Below are positions 33,593-47,770 of a stretch of DNA of 60,000 nt, piece after piece. The DNA is from Liolophura sinensis. Taxonomy: Eukaryota > Mollusca > Polyplacophora > Chitonida > Chitonidae. The position numbers were made by a program, and so were the translations under genes. Position 1 is the stretch's first letter, and every line of letters starts with the position of its first letter. A model generated the notes under the pieces. That model did not search any database. It saw nothing but the letters and a program-made list of their open reading frames with translations, and was not told where the DNA came from. Location of the stretch: assembly GCF_032854445.1 (NCBI RefSeq), contig NC_088295.1, positions 21,503,385-21,563,384 on the forward strand, written 5' to 3'.

Positions 33593-36500
33593 GTCAGTGA
33601 TACCAAAAGCTGTTTTGTTTCTTTTTCATTTTCGATTTATTTTTATTGTATTTAATGTGGGCGCTATTATGTTGATTAAATATACGATAACGATGTACAC
33701 CCTACTTTATAACATGGTCGCGAGGGGAGCACACTATTTTAACCATTGATGAGGTTTTGGATTCCTATCTCTGTAATGCATCTTCATCTACTTAGGACCC
33801 TCGCCTAACAACATACCCTCTCTGATAAGTCAAGACACTGATATCGATATTTCCACATGTAGTTCTGTCTGTCTACACTTCTAAACGTGCTTCCTTATTT
33901 AGGTGTTACCCGTGTAGATGGCGATGTGATGACAAAAATCTCATTGCCGAGTATGACCCAGGTTACCCTAGAAATGCGAATCCTCGAGAGGCTACTGCAG
34001 GATGTCTACATATAATACAGATCCCAACTGAATGTTTAATTTTATGTCTAGTGCGTGGCAGTGTACTTTGTTTTTCCGTTTTCTAAATGTTTACATGTAA
34101 GCAAACGGTGAAAGTCTCTGCTTACGTCGCACGCATGTTCACTAGCAACCTTTAGGTGTGTGTGTGTGAAGCAATCTGTTATCACTTAACCCCATTAACA
34201 AATTTCTTCACACCGCCATGGCTGCAGATCGCTGTATACCCAGTAAGTAGATTTTCTTAATAACCCTCGTACAACGGGGACCGTTTAGCTACAGAACTGG
34301 TATTAACTGACTGAAGCTGAAGGTTTTCCTCTTGGCGTAACGGGGAACGAATAAGATTTGACTTCCGGTGTCTATGAGAATTTCTTACAGTGTTAAACAT
34401 CTTATTCACCAGGGCCTGGAGCTGTGTTCTGTTTACCTTGGACTACGACTTGTTTTTCTCCAGCATTTGCATCCGGATGCACTGCGTGGCATTGACAAGA
34501 CAACTGGCACATGGCATGGAATATATCACATCTAACAGTTGTGCTATGTGGGGTGCGGTTATGCCAACTTGATCTCAAGCGCGTTTGGCTGTTCCTTATA
34601 TACCCGTATTTTACCTTCCTCGAATTTATTTCTCTGATTGGTGTTTAACTTCTTAATTGTTTGTAAAACGTTTTGTGTTCTTATAGGACATACTAACGCA
34701 TATTGTATTCCGCATTTATTTCATTTACTATATCTTCAGTTTTGGTCAGATCACAGTTTGGCAATTTAAAAATTTTCTGACTAAATGGCTTTTGGTATAG
34801 ATGCCTTAATCTGTATTAAGTACATGTACCTGCAGGAATAGTTAGTTCTGGTGCAGTACGGATTATGTAAGTAAGGCCGATGTGTACGATGTATGCGATT
34901 TGATCATATGGTGTACAGTGTCTGCTTTATGCATTGAGCGTTCTCTAACTGCAAGGTGAAAGACAGCAGCACTCGTTATTTAAAGCCTTCTTGTGAAGTT
35001 ATAAGAGCATTTTTCAGCCCAGCATGCTTTCTGTGAATCAGATGGGAAGTTTCCCAACAGATCTAGTGGTTAACGAGTTGATGGAGTGTAGTTGTGTGTG
35101 ATTGGGATGTTTACACTGGTAATATAACACAGCCGGGCCTATCAACCTGTGCACAGGGGCACCTGTTTAGGAACATCCTTAGGGCGCAAACCCACACGAC
35201 CTCTTATCCTGGAAACGCTTTGCTAGCGTATAACTTACGTTTTTGTGTTTTTTCATTCCCTGGTAAAACGCTACCAAATTCCTTGGACAAACCTCGAATC
35301 ACCTTCCAACTTGAAGCATAGCATAGTATAAAGTCTGCTTGTTTGTCTAACTAGAAATCTGGTGTTTGGATACACTAACCTATAGTATGTATCGCATTTA
35401 GCTTTGGTCGGGGTCAGTGGAACCCGAAGTACATATAGATAAGTTCTTTTAAGTAGAGTCGGGCAGTGAGCTCACGGTAACATATTTATCCTAGTCATAA
35501 ATTATACTTCGTTGGAGTGGTTCCGATCTGTTCAGTCAAAGCTGAAAGATCCGTCTTTATATACCCTTAATCTAAGTAAACAAATATAACTTTTTGTCTG
35601 CTGTACAAGGAGAAGGTTTTTAGAACACAAACAGCAAGCATTGAATGATATAGGTAACTATCTCAGTTTTGTAACAGTTTTGTCAGGAAAATTTACCTGC
35701 ACCCCGTGAACTCTAAGGAATACAACGACTCGAGGAAATGCTTAATTTCATTCAAATGGGACTACAGCCACATGAAAGTTGTCATACCTCTTTGCTTTCA
35801 CATGGAACGTTTTAACTGTATATTTTGTCAGATAAGATTTAATCAAAATCATTATAAGGAAAGAATTTTTGCTATTTATATTTATCGTGCGTGGTTTCTG
35901 GAAAAGCGAAACTACCACAAAGTGCACAGTGGACTTTGCTAGCCTCTTTATGGGTAGTAATTCATTGGTATAATTAAAATAGGGCGATGGACACAGGTAT
36001 GCTAGTCCTACAAAGATAAAGTAAAATTCGCTTAGACCCCAGAAGAACTGTTTTTGTCACGGTTTTGGTTGAGAAGTCGTATAAATTTGAATAGGTATTG
36101 TTAATTTTTCGGGTTGACTGGCAGTGTTATACATGGATGAGCTGTTTGTGTAAACCACTCAAGCCGGGCCATATTGTAGCACAGGGCTAGGGCACACAGA
36201 GCTAACCAGCCAGGCAACATGGCAGTCCCGTATCTGGGAAACCTTACAGTGTCACAGATATGCTTTCTGTTGTGGAGCCGCATATCAACATCTCCTCCAC
36301 TTAAGCCGAGTTAGAAAATCACTAATCCTAATATAGAATCTGTATAAAAAAAATGAAAAAAAAATGTTGGTCATCAAAAGTTCTGGGAGAGTAAGGTAGC
36401 TGTTCCCTGTACTTTGCAGCATATACATGGCTCAAATATGACTCTAACAAAAGGGGAACTGTTAGAGGTCCGTGCCAAAGTTGTACATCATCTATGTAGT

Positions 36501-38350
36501 ACATTCAGAGTTTTGATTTATAATAGCACTCTTATTTACCATGCATCCACGTTATGTACTTATCTGAAACAAATTCTGAGACAAGGAGCAATTTGAATAC
36601 CTGTTATGCTACAGCAGATCAAGTGAGTGCTCTTGTATCATGCTGTTTTTCGTGGGCTATGTGGCTTGTTTTATAGGCTTTAATAGAATATCGTTTTCTG
36701 CATGTACAAGCGTATACATAGATTTCAGTGCATTTAACCAACATGTGGGTAAGAATTTTTTCTTGTGTGCGAAAACCTATATTTATGTAAAACAGACGTA
36801 GAACTGATTTGTTTGCAAGAGTGTTGGTTATTACGTTTTGCGTAAGGAAGCTGGAAGGTTCAAACAAGCTGACGCACATATCAAATTATCTGTACGATAT
36901 GTGTACTGAAAGATGGCCCGGTATCCCCAAGCTCATATCTCCTAGAACAGAATCGGTTATATTTACGTCCGTCCGCAGCTAAATATACATGGTGTTGGCA
37001 AATAAACACGTTGGATTAAGGCGAGTGTGACTAAAGGTGGCCATGCCCTGACTGTCGGTGTATATCACACAGTATATACTGACTTAGTGAGAAACGATGG
37101 GTCACCTCTCAATATATAGGCTATCATTTAAACTGCATCTATAGTTATATTTGCACCAGGTCAGTGGATCACATTTACAGTACATGTTTATGAGGTTATC
37201 TATTTGATATCCAATTTAATTTGTGTAATGATGGAAAATAAATATTTACTCATCGACATACGTGGATATATGTATATTCAGCAGTGATGAATGTTCTGTT
37301 TATCAAAATCCCCACAGTGCTTAAATAACGAGTAGTACTTAATAGTTACTCTTTGGTATCTGCTATAAAGAAACGTGCTGTGTCCTGGTGAAAATTTGAC
37401 CTTTGACTTAAACTCTCTGGTTGTCGAACTTGATGGCATGATTTGGATGGCAGTAAGCTCGACGTCGTGTCCATTATTTGATGGTGATCTGCTTCGATAG
37501 CGTGCTACGATACCTGCGTGGCTTTTAAATTGAGGGCCTCATAAATCTCATCAAGACTTTAACCACTCATTCACCTTTATTGTATCCCATTTCTCAACAC
37601 AGACTGGTATTACACCGATGTTACCTGCTCTGGAAATACGTGTCACATGCCAATGGGCTTATATAATTATACCATATTAAATCAAATCTGACTCACTTTC
37701 TGTGATAATCTTCAATGCAAGAGCAGTTTAACCCTGTTCAGATTTCACCTTTCATCTAAGACCTTTTCGTGTCAGTTTACAACCCCCATCAGAGTACTGA
37801 ATGCAGAGTCAGGCAGTCCTTCAGACAGAATAATTGTGTCCATGCTTCAGTGACTTAGGCTCGTTCACTATTTCAGGCTCAGTGGACTAAATTCCATATA
37901 CCATTCGTGTGGCTTTGAAACATAATCGGATTAATGTCACCAAAATGACACCTTTCTCCGTTAGTGCTATAAGTCAGAGCTGTGGTAAGGATACCCGAGC
38001 TGGGCGAACTCTTGGTTTTAATAATTCTGTAGTCATTCCCTGTCACACGCGTGTTTACTAATTCGTTGAGAACTCAAGAATCCCCATATAAATCTTTGAC
38101 CATCCTCATTGATTTAATGTTCTTTCAATACTACAAGCAGCTTGGCTTCGGTTCTTGGTTTGTTATAAACTAAATTGGGTGTATAGTTTCAAATTCCTTC
38201 AGGCGTAATGTTGAAATATTATGCAGGGTCAGTATAACAAGTTTTGATTATACCAAACTTGGCATTTGGCTTAAAGAAATTTTCATGTGCATTGAATTGT
38301 TGCACTGGGAATTAGCATATCTAGTGGGGTAGCGTTAGATGCTCACTTTG

Positions 38351-38813
38351 AGTAGTGGGAACATCACCCATAAGGATTCGGTAGTGGGAACATCGCCCAT
38401 AAGGATTCGGTAGTGGGGACATCACCCACAAGGATTCGGTAGTGCGGACATCACCCACAAGGATTCGGTAGTGGGGGCATCACCCATAAGGATTCGGTAG
38501 TGGGGACATCACCCACAAGGATTCGGTAGTGGGGACATCACCCACAAGGATTCGGTAGTGCGGACATCACCCACAAGGATTCGGGAATGGGGATATCACC
38601 CATAAGGATTCAGGAGTGGAGATATCACCCATAACAGTTCAGGAATGGGGATATCCCCCGTAAGGATTCAGGAGTGGAGATATCACCCATAACAGTTCAG
38701 GAATGGGGATATCCCCCGTAAGGATTCAGGAGTGGAGATATCACCCATAACAGTTCAGGAATGGGGACATCCCCCGTAAGGATTCAGGAGTGGAGATATT
38801 ACCTACAAGGATT
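38351..38813 (+). repeat. Minisatellite, about 16 units of 29 bp with higher-order pairs
   Basis: The unit GGATTCGGTAGTGGGGACAT CACCCACAA is repeated head to tail. From about 38580 the array changes to alternating variants (GGATTCAGGAGTGGAGATAT and CAGTTCAGGAATGGGGATAT), forming a 58-bp higher-order unit repeated about three times. It lies in the PRKG1 intron. Confidence 0.93.
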
Positions 38814-41800
38814 TCTGTCACTTGCAAATTGTTACTTAAGACCACATTAGTCATGAGTCGTCTATAAGATATTTCTTGTTCACATCTGCTCGGTACAGTT
38901 GTGACAGGTTGATACCTGTGATTATATGTTAATTGAATGTGTCAGTAGACGGTGAAGTCGGATTAAGATTTGTGTCGAAGTTTACAGGGGAGGCGGAAGG
39001 AAACCGTGTTAATGACAAGGCACTTCCTGTTTACCTACCGACAATCATAGCAAGGCTAACAATAAAGCTTTACTAATACCAACAGCTATCGTTTGGCTGT
39101 TTAACCATGCTGTTATATATGAGCATTTGGAGCTTAATATCTTCGAATGATGTACAATAGGTTTTGTTGAACACAAATAAATACTCAAAATAATAAGGCT
39201 TTTGGGCAAACCTGCTGAGAATGCAATTTTTGACCATTGTTAAAACGTGAGAATTGTAAACTTGAGAATTCGTAGGGCAAAAAGGATTAGGGTAAGCCGG
39301 GTTTTGTATGCATTAAGGTTTAGAAAAATCACACAGCTCTCAAACTTACCCGATCAGTGAATGTTTGGACACAAAGGGAGAACCACAGAAACATCAGTGG
39401 TAATTTACACCATGACATGCACCTTTATAGTTGTATTGGAAGAAGGAATCTGGTGAAATCTTGATAAGGAACACAAAGGGTGAAGTTACAAGTAATCCTT
39501 ATTAATGTTTCCCTTTGATGAACATGCACCTGAAACCACCTATACAGTTATGAAATTACACGACTGTACCTAAAAGGCAAGAGTGTATTCTGAACTAATA
39601 TATTTAACTAGGTTCGTCTTTCGTTAGCAACAAGTTCAGAGGTTGCATTTCCCGACGTCAGTGAATTTGTGTTTGCAGTCGCAAATATATGTGAACTGAC
39701 AGTAAAGGAAAACAGAGAATATTGCACATGAAGGTTGAATACTATCATCATTTCCACCTTTCATGAGAGCAATATTGATGGTATTCAACTTTTGCAGTGC
39801 AATGTTCTGTCTATTATTTACATTTTGAACAAGAGGGTTTTGTGTCTGTGAACGTTTGCAGATTGAGACGTTTAGCTGCAGGCCTTCAGAGACATGCAAA
39901 GTGAGTCGTACATGACGTCTGGTATGACGTCGTGTTTTGATGTGTGGCACAAGAATGATGAAGTTCACTTCATTCTGTTGGGCTCTGATTGGAACGTCAT
40001 AAACAGTTTTTTCCTTTCTGACGCCATAACGTCTGGGTGTGAAATATTAAAATGTAAGAACAAAAGTGATATCTAACTGAGTGAAATGTCACTGTTATCA
40101 GTGAAGGAAAACCTGACATATCATCTTCATATAAATAATAAAGCCAAATATATATTGGTCGTGCCTGATGATCAAATTTATTAATCGCAAAACAATATCT
40201 GTTGGTCATAAAGAGTTTGGGAAAAAGAACAAATGATGTCACAGATGATTTCAGATGAGATAATTTTTATACTGCATAGTATTTAATGCCACTGGTCAGT
40301 ACTCCATATTTTCAAATTGAGGCTGACTGAGGAAACTTGGGGACCACACACTTATTTATCCCGTCTTTGTACAGCCAAAAAATGACAATAATGTTGTAAC
40401 AAGGTATAGCTTTAGTCAAATGAGACGCACGAACATTTACAGCTGTAGTATTTGTGCAAAAAAAAAAATGAAAAACTGCATAGGTTCATAGGTTTACCCA
40501 GTTCATGTATTCATGCATAAACTACAATTTTTGGCCAATCTTTTTCTTGAACGTGTAGTTTAAACGAAGTGCCGTGGACTGCGTCCTTAACACAATTACA
40601 CAGACCAGAAGTCATTTGTTAGTAAAACGAAAGAGGGTTATTCAGCTTTGTGTTTGGTCTGTCTTGCCTGTGAGATGCATGTGTTTCATAACGAATTGTT
40701 AGTTTCGTACGGTAAAGAAGACAACCATGGACACCATTTCATCTGATCAACGCCGCTGTTAGGTACATGTAACGCACTTGTCCTGTACATGTACATGCTG
40801 AGTTATACACAGGCGTTCTCTATACGACAACCACTCCTGTGTCCTAAGGATCGGGGCATTGTTAGCATCGCTGTCTTGTCTAGTAACAAAAAATTGCTTC
40901 ATCAGATCACACATCCATTGGTCAGTTTGAAATACGCTGTGTATTTATGTAAAAACTATGACCTGTATCCAACCCCTGCCATCCATTCTCGTGCCATACA
41001 ATCATAGAGAAAGTCATGGAGTATCATTGTTTGGATAAGTGTGTCCGACAACGTCAAATGCTTTAATGGCTTATATTGAAGTCGTTTTTGTTCCCCTTTT
41101 CACATTGATTAATAATAATTCATACTTCTACCTTTTTTATATTAACATCATGTTTTATTGCATAGCCATTCGATCTCACTTCGTTAGTAGTTTGTAATAA
41201 CTGACTGTAACCTCATTTGAGTAGTTTGTTTTATTCTTTCTTTGCCATCACAACCAGTTGAGTTTTCGGGCGCCCATGAGTCCCAGGGAGTAGTTCACGC
41301 AAATATTCACGTACTTGTGTCATTGCATTTCCTCACTCTTCCAACCTAAGTCTGTAGTTGTTGTTCTTTTTCAGGCAGTAGTTTACATAAACGGATTATA
41401 TATGTGTTACATGGTTGGAAGCCGTAAGTGGAACGACTTGACACAAAATTGCACTTATGTTCAAGAATGTCTTCGAGTGTTTTCTGTGTTTGTTTATCTT
41501 CGCAGAATGTTAACTGAGAGGAGTTAATGTTCTATAAAAAGTAATGTAGGAGGGCTCATTAGTCCCTGAGTGTATAGATCTGAATATAAAATACATGGAG
41601 GATATGATATTACCTATTTGTACATGGTGGATTGTTTTTGTATCTACTTTTAGTTAATTTATCTGTACATCATTGGCACTAACACAGTACATCTTCATGA
41701 TGTCTTATGTTTACATATTCCAATCTGGGAAGGTAAAAGCATGCCCTGGCCAGCCATCACTCAGGTCCCTTTATGTATGAAGCCAGCTATACCAGGAGCA

Positions 41801-42467
41801 ATAAACATTAGAGCCTTATCTTGTGCTGACCTTTCTCCAGCCATTAAATCTATCTGAATTTGGTGATCCTGGGCAATGATTGATTCATTGGATTTTTTGG
41901 TCAATTCACTGTTTTATTTAATTTGGATGGATTGACATTTTGTGACTTCTCAGGAAAATGTTTACGTTGACCATAGTAATTGCAGAAGGAAATCTGGGAG
42001 ATTTTGGTGTAAACCACCTCCCCTCCCCTAACACATAACATACTTCATAAACCAGTCAGATTGGGTGTTTTTCTGTGTAATATGTTTTCCATGGCGTTTT
42101 GAAACAGTTGTAAAATTTGAAAGGAGGAACTCATTAGTTTCGGTCGTAAGCGATAGCACGTAAAGAGCGCATTATTTTGGTATTGTCATGACGACTGTGT
42201 TCTATGAAATACTCTCCTGGCTGAAGGAATGGCCCGTGGACAGTAATAGTTGGGAGTTGAGGTGCTGGGTTCTGATGAAACTCCCCCTGTACACCGTTTC
42301 TGATTCACCTGAATACGGTAGCAGACGCTGTACTATGAAGTTGGTGCTCTGATCGAGGGTTATATTTGCGCATGAGATTTGTGCACTTGTGCTTAGGTCT
42401 GTCAATCACGTTTTGTCTTCGCCTTGAACGCACATTATATGACAATCCTCCAAATCCGTACTCTGCT

Positions 42468-42495
42468 GTTATTTATTTATTTATTTATTTATTTT
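42468..42495 (+). repeat. ATTT microsatellite
   Basis: Simple run of TTAT/TTTA units, about seven copies. Similar short runs occur at 3885-3903 (TATG) and 50275-50293. Confidence 0.8.
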
Positions 42496-43065
42496 TGTAA
42501 GAAACAGCCTTATCAAATTTGGCCCTGGTTCATATGGCGGAACGCTTCAACTCCTCCAGCGAACATGAGAACACCCTTTATTCCCATTATCGTGCTTAGA
42601 ATAGACACTGCTGCTCTAACTCAAAGTTTTTTCCTCAGTTTCTTGTATTGTGTGGAGAAAGCGTTTCCATTTTCACATGAGTTTTGGTAAACATTGCACC
42701 ATGGCGTGTATCATCTCTGCTTTCATGCTGTCCCTCCTCAGGCCTCTGTTCCCATGATGAATGATGAGCGCCGTATATTGTGTCAGGATAGTGTAGATGT
42801 TAACGCCTAGCCACATGAGATAACCGGCGAGTCTCAACCACCAGCCAAGAACCTGTTACGGCAATGTTGTGAAACGCCGAAATAGCTGTGTTGTGTGTGC
42901 ATACCTCACTTTATTACCTAATTACTGCTGACGGTGCATATTTACAAACGAAGTCGGTTGTAAGCTTCAGATCACTGACGTGACTGGTCTAAATGGAACT
43001 AATGACAGTAGCATCGTCGTATACTTCAAGTTGTCTTTACTGTGCGAACTATGTATTTTCATTTA

Positions 43066-43330
43066 AATTATATTTATTTGATTGGTGTTTTACGCAGTAC
43101 TCAAGAATATTTCACTTATACGACGGCGGCCAGCATTATGGAGGGAGGAAACCGGGAAGAGCCCGGGGGAAACCCACGACCATCTGCAGGTTGCTGGCAG
43201 ACCTTCCCACTTACAGCCGGAGAGGAAGCCAGCATGAGCTGGACTTGAACTCACAGCGACCGCATTAGTGAGAGACTCCTGGGTCCTTACGCTGTGCTAG
43301 CGCGCTAAACAACTGAGCCATGGAGGCCCC
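43066..43330 (-). mobile_element. tRNA-derived SINE, most complete copy
   Basis: Read on the minus strand it starts GGCCTCCATGGCTCAGTTG (A-box like) and has GAGTTCAAGTCC (B-box like) about 70 bases later. A conserved body follows, then a tail ending near CACCAATCAAATAAATATA. Other copies lie at 3172, 10165, 13714, 19049, 26035 and possibly 29215. It resembles the tRNA-headed SINEs described as widespread in molluscs; I cannot assign a family name with certainty. Two chance open frames cross it and are not genes. Confidence 0.85.
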
Positions 43331-43926
43331 CATTTAAATTATAGAGTAGTTACAAAAGTGTTTACAGTATATGTATAAATGAAAAGAAATTAACCAATAT
43401 TATTAAATTCGAGAGAACAAAATTTATGAACATATAAACTGGTCGGCCGATGTATGATTACCTACCAACAAATCATAATGTCGTCAGTTTTATGAGTTGA
43501 GTCGATACACCAAGGCAGCATTGGAATTGACCAACTTGCTGCCAGGAAACTTTGTCGTCATCGGACTTACATAATAGTGCATACATGAAATAAAACAACA
43601 ATCTTAGATTTTTTGCCCAAGTCTGACCAGGCAGCATTTATTTATATATATGCATTTATTTATATGTATGTGAAAGAAATTAAAGTGAATTTTTCTACAT
43701 AAAGAAAAGTTATTTGCATAAACAGTGAGTTTCTCATGTGGTGCCATGCATTGTTTTCTGTGTGTTTTGAAATATTTGTGAACTGAGAGATGTCATCTCT
43801 TGCCACATTATTTCCTTTCCAGACGGACAAACACAAAATAATCATGTTGTTACATTAGTAGTGGATACCATGTTATCAGGTGGGTGACAGGTGACTCAAA
43901 GATATTCCTCAAACTTTTTTTTCATT

Positions 43927-44275
43927 GGCCCCCGATAGCACAGTGGGTAGAGCGTCCGTTTCGGGAGTGGTAGATCCAGGATCAATCCCGGGTTGACTCA
44001 CACCTAAGACTTCCTCGCTTCGCGTTCAGCATGAAGGGTATAGTGCAACAACTCATTAACCCGTATCAGTGTAATGGCTCGTGCGGGTGGCTTACTTGCC
44101 TTCGGTAAGGCGTCTCAGTGAAGCTGCACTAAATAAACGAGCGGTGGAAATCCGTCCTGCAACAAAGAGGCACATTGCATGCACTCTAAAGATTCCTTCG
44201 TCGTCATATGACTGAAATATTTTTAAGTTCGATGTTAAAGCCCAAGCACTCACACACTCATTCAAACTTTTTTCA
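43927..44275 (+). mobile_element. Second tRNA-derived SINE type
   Basis: Head CCCCGATAGCACAGTGGGTA (A-box like), then GGATCAATCCCGGGTTGA (B-box like) about 55 bases on. A 230-base body follows, ending TTCGATGTTAAAGCCCAAGC and CACTCACACACTCATTC. Its body is unrelated to the 43066 SINE, so it is a separate family. A tail fragment on the other strand is seen at about 47681-47770. Confidence 0.75.
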
Positions 44276-47200
44276 TTTTTTCAAAGGAAGTGGGGCAAAA
44301 AGCACCTCTTCCTTATAATAGTGTTTGGTCCATTCCGGGCAAAGCGTGGGCTGAGTGCCGCATGTTGTGACTGTTCAGGTCTCGGGTAATGCCGTGTTAA
44401 ATAGTTCAGGAGTCTAAGTTTAGCGCGTTATAACTTTCCTGATGGAGTAGCCAAAGCTGTGCTTTGGTTTAGCTGTTCGATATAGATAGTAACACTCTAC
44501 AGGGCCTCTCTACTTGAGTGCTCGTCAGGTCTTCAAGAATTAACGACTTTGGCAAGGAAACAGACAAAAATTGAGCGAGAAATATAATCAGTTCTGTTGC
44601 TGTGTAGGTAATTCCAGATCTGGACGGGATGATCTCATTTCCTGTACTCTGCTCTTAAAATCTTGTGTGCATTTATACGATATACAAGCGAAAAGGATTT
44701 GAGTACACATCTCATATATAACTACACGTACCTAATATATACATATTTGTATCATATCACATGAAAAATGATTCTATATCGCGCACTGGCCATGCCGTTG
44801 GCAACAAAACAGTATGTAGCACGACATACAATTATTGCGTCTTTTTCGTTGTACTATTCCCTGTTGATTCTTTGTTGATTGTCTGTTCAACCCGACGTGC
44901 TTTATTTCCAGAAGAACAGATGTACTGTTGATTACCTTATTGCAGTCATCAGGGTAAGTGGCAGTGGTGTCTAAATGCTGAGCGCCACCATCGCCTTACA
45001 ACCATACTTCACGAGTCTCTGAACTGGGTTTCTTTTTCAACTTTTTCTCATTTGAGTCATGATTGATCAGATTTACCATTATGCTATTGCAGCTGATAAT
45101 GGCGCTACCATCCTGCTGACGTCATGTAGCTTTTTGACTACACAAACTGCCGTCTGATAATCGGTGGTGTTTATTAGTTCAGGAAATGAGATAGTTATAA
45201 CACATCACACTTTCTCTTTATTCTCTCTCCATTTTATTTACCTGCTCTCAGTGACGCTGTATAATGTTACTATGAGTGCTTTCATGAACCAGCTGCACAG
45301 ACTTCAGTTTCTCCTGTTCTTTCTAAATCGGGTACATCTGGAAACCTAAATGTTATTCCTTCAATTTGCTGTAAACAGTGTATAGAAGCGTTTAGTTTTC
45401 TCGTTTGTATATTAGACCGCCTGATCTGGTTGTCTATAAATACTATATCTGCGATTATGCCACGGAGTCCTGATTCCCATTCACTCAGTGTGTCCGGCAC
45501 CAATCTCTCAGTTCTTCCTGCATTCACGTAGCGAAACAGACTCAGCTATTCTGGAAATGCTCAAGGAGTTAATCGACAAAAACTAAGCTCGTTCCTGCTC
45601 CGAAAATAGCTTCCTTTTGAGTTAATATAAAAAGCCGAAAGCTATAACCAGGCCACTAAACGCATGTGTTCCATCCAAAGCCTAACTTCCTCCTTTGAAC
45701 GCTGAACTAACGTCTTTAGTGTTAGTATTCTGTGTCATTGATGCATTTCACATTAAATTGGAATTTATTTTCGAGCAATGCACTTGGAACTGTAACGTTA
45801 TCTTACGGTTTATATGTCCGTAACCTTGTAGGTTTGTCCTCTGCAACACTAACTGTTTTGCGTGACTGTCTGTAGTGGGCTGTCCCAGTGTGTTGACTTT
45901 ATGGGGGGTCGGCGCTAAGAGATGTTCCGCAAATAGCTGCTCAGCGAGCATATACAGCTACCGATGACAGCAGTCTTTATTTTGCGGTGTTGTTAATGCA
46001 GTGTTACTTTAGGGTGCTCCATTCTACGCGGTGGATGTGGCCTTTTTAACCCAGCCCATGCTTTTTGTGTTTGACAGTAAACAGGTTGAGTGTAGGTGAA
46101 TTCAGATGAGAGAGATTTTCCAAACGCTTACAGTTTAAACCCGTGGTATACATTCGGTCTAACGAGTTACCTTCAGCATTGCAAACAAGGATGTAAGGTT
46201 TAGAAGCCCGCACAAACAACATAAATGTAAGCATAGGGCTGATATCATATGGGCACCCATGCAAGGCACTCATGGTTTTGAGATTAAGATTGATCATGTC
46301 GGCCAAGGTCATATATAGCTATGTGGTGTTGTGTCAGTTACTGTATAGTATGTTGACGATTCTCGTCATCATTATTACTGAATCCACGCCTTTTAAAGGC
46401 TTAACTCCTGCTACAAGAAGACAGCTTTATTGTACACCTTAACATTCAGCAACGACTTTATAAATGCCAATACTATATTCGAATGGTCTTCAGATTACAA
46501 AAAAAAAAAATGTGTCTGAAGTAAATTCACAAAAGCCTGTTCTATTGATAGATAAGCAGTGATTTTGGAAAAACTCAATGTTTGTGCTATTACTGCAAGA
46601 CATTATGCATGTAGTTCAGTATTATCTAAAATAGTTTTGATAAATTACCTCAGTAACCCTTTTATTGAGACAAGTCCTACCGACACAGCCATGACGCTAA
46701 GGGGGAGGGGTGGGGTGGGGGGGCAATGTTCATACAGACCCAGGTCCATGAAGTAGAGTTACAAAATCGTGGTATTATCATGATTAGATCAAAGCATACC
46801 AGTTAGTAAACTTTGTCTGACCATATTGTAATCAGTTCATGGTTTACTAAGCCATCAGTTAGGGAAACATTTATCCTTTTGTCTAATAAACATCCAATAA
46901 TTTATTTAAGAGGTTGTCGTTTTTATTGAAATGTGTGTAACCATAGTTTTGATAACTTAAAGAATGTGGATACGAAGTAGGATTAAGCATAAGCAGGAAA
47001 ACATTCGTGGAATAAAATTTAAAATATGTTTACTCGCCCAAATGTCAATTTAAAACATGCAATTGTTGTCTTCAGTTATTAACTTGAAGGTCATACCAGT
47101 TTGAGAGTTTCTTAGACCATGTGCCGCTTTATGTCGTAATATGAAGGCAGTATCCCCGGGAATAACTATGGAGTAAAAGTAACTGGGTAGATGTCAGATG

Positions 47201-47680
47201 CCAAGTGTTAGCAAACGTAGAATAACCGAGATCCTGGGATGATCGGCATGGTCGCCAGATGGTAACCCTGAGATAGCGACGTGCCTACTGACTGGGGAAT
47301 GTGAGTGTGTCTTGGAGGCCCTGTTCGCCACACAATGGCTCGAGTCTTCAGTTGAAGGTGCACCGGCTGAATGTCGCCTTTATACACTTACATTGTTGTA
47401 GGCTTTCTGTATATTGCGGGATATGTTTGATATTTCAGATCAGTTTGCACATGAAGTGTAATTGCATCTATTGTACACATCTCTCTTGAAAGTTATTAAA
47501 AGTGCAATGCAGTTCTACACGTATTACTCTAATTCTTTAATGTGTGTGTAAGTTGGAATTGCAAAAGTTCTGACACAAATGGAAGAATAAAATTCTCATG
47601 GCGTACACATTCATAACGTTATTGGTGTAAAAAAAACCTTGTAAGTATCCAGTAAGTTAATTTAATGACAGTAATTAAAT

Positions 47681-47770
47681 GAATGATTATCGCTTAACGC
47701 CACATTTAATGGGTGGTTAGAGTTTAACGTCGTACTTAACAGTTTTTCAGTCATATAACAAGGACGCCAC
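47681..47770 (-). mobile_element. Tail fragment of the second SINE type
   Basis: On the minus strand, TTATATGACTGAAAAACTG and TTAAGTACGACGTTAAACTC follow the tail of the 43927 element (CATATGACTGAAATATTTTT, TTCGATGTTAAAGCCC). Confidence 0.45.

Noticed and set aside
33593-33749. Extension of the PRKG1 alpha exon past the donor
   Set aside because: Similarity stops exactly at the GTCAGT donor, and the read-through is a hydrophobic AT-rich tail.
43930-44000. Functional tRNA gene
   Set aside because: The A and B boxes belong to a SINE head: the acceptor stem does not close and a long SINE body follows.
45282-45527. 81-codon minus-strand frame
   Set aside because: Hydrophilic and protein-like in composition, but no family recognised and no splice context; not strong enough to list.
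46046-46312. Minus-strand frame with a segment faintly like an LDL-receptor YWTD repeat
   Set aside because: The resemblance is limited to a few residues, the YWTD core is absent and there is no neighbouring repeat.
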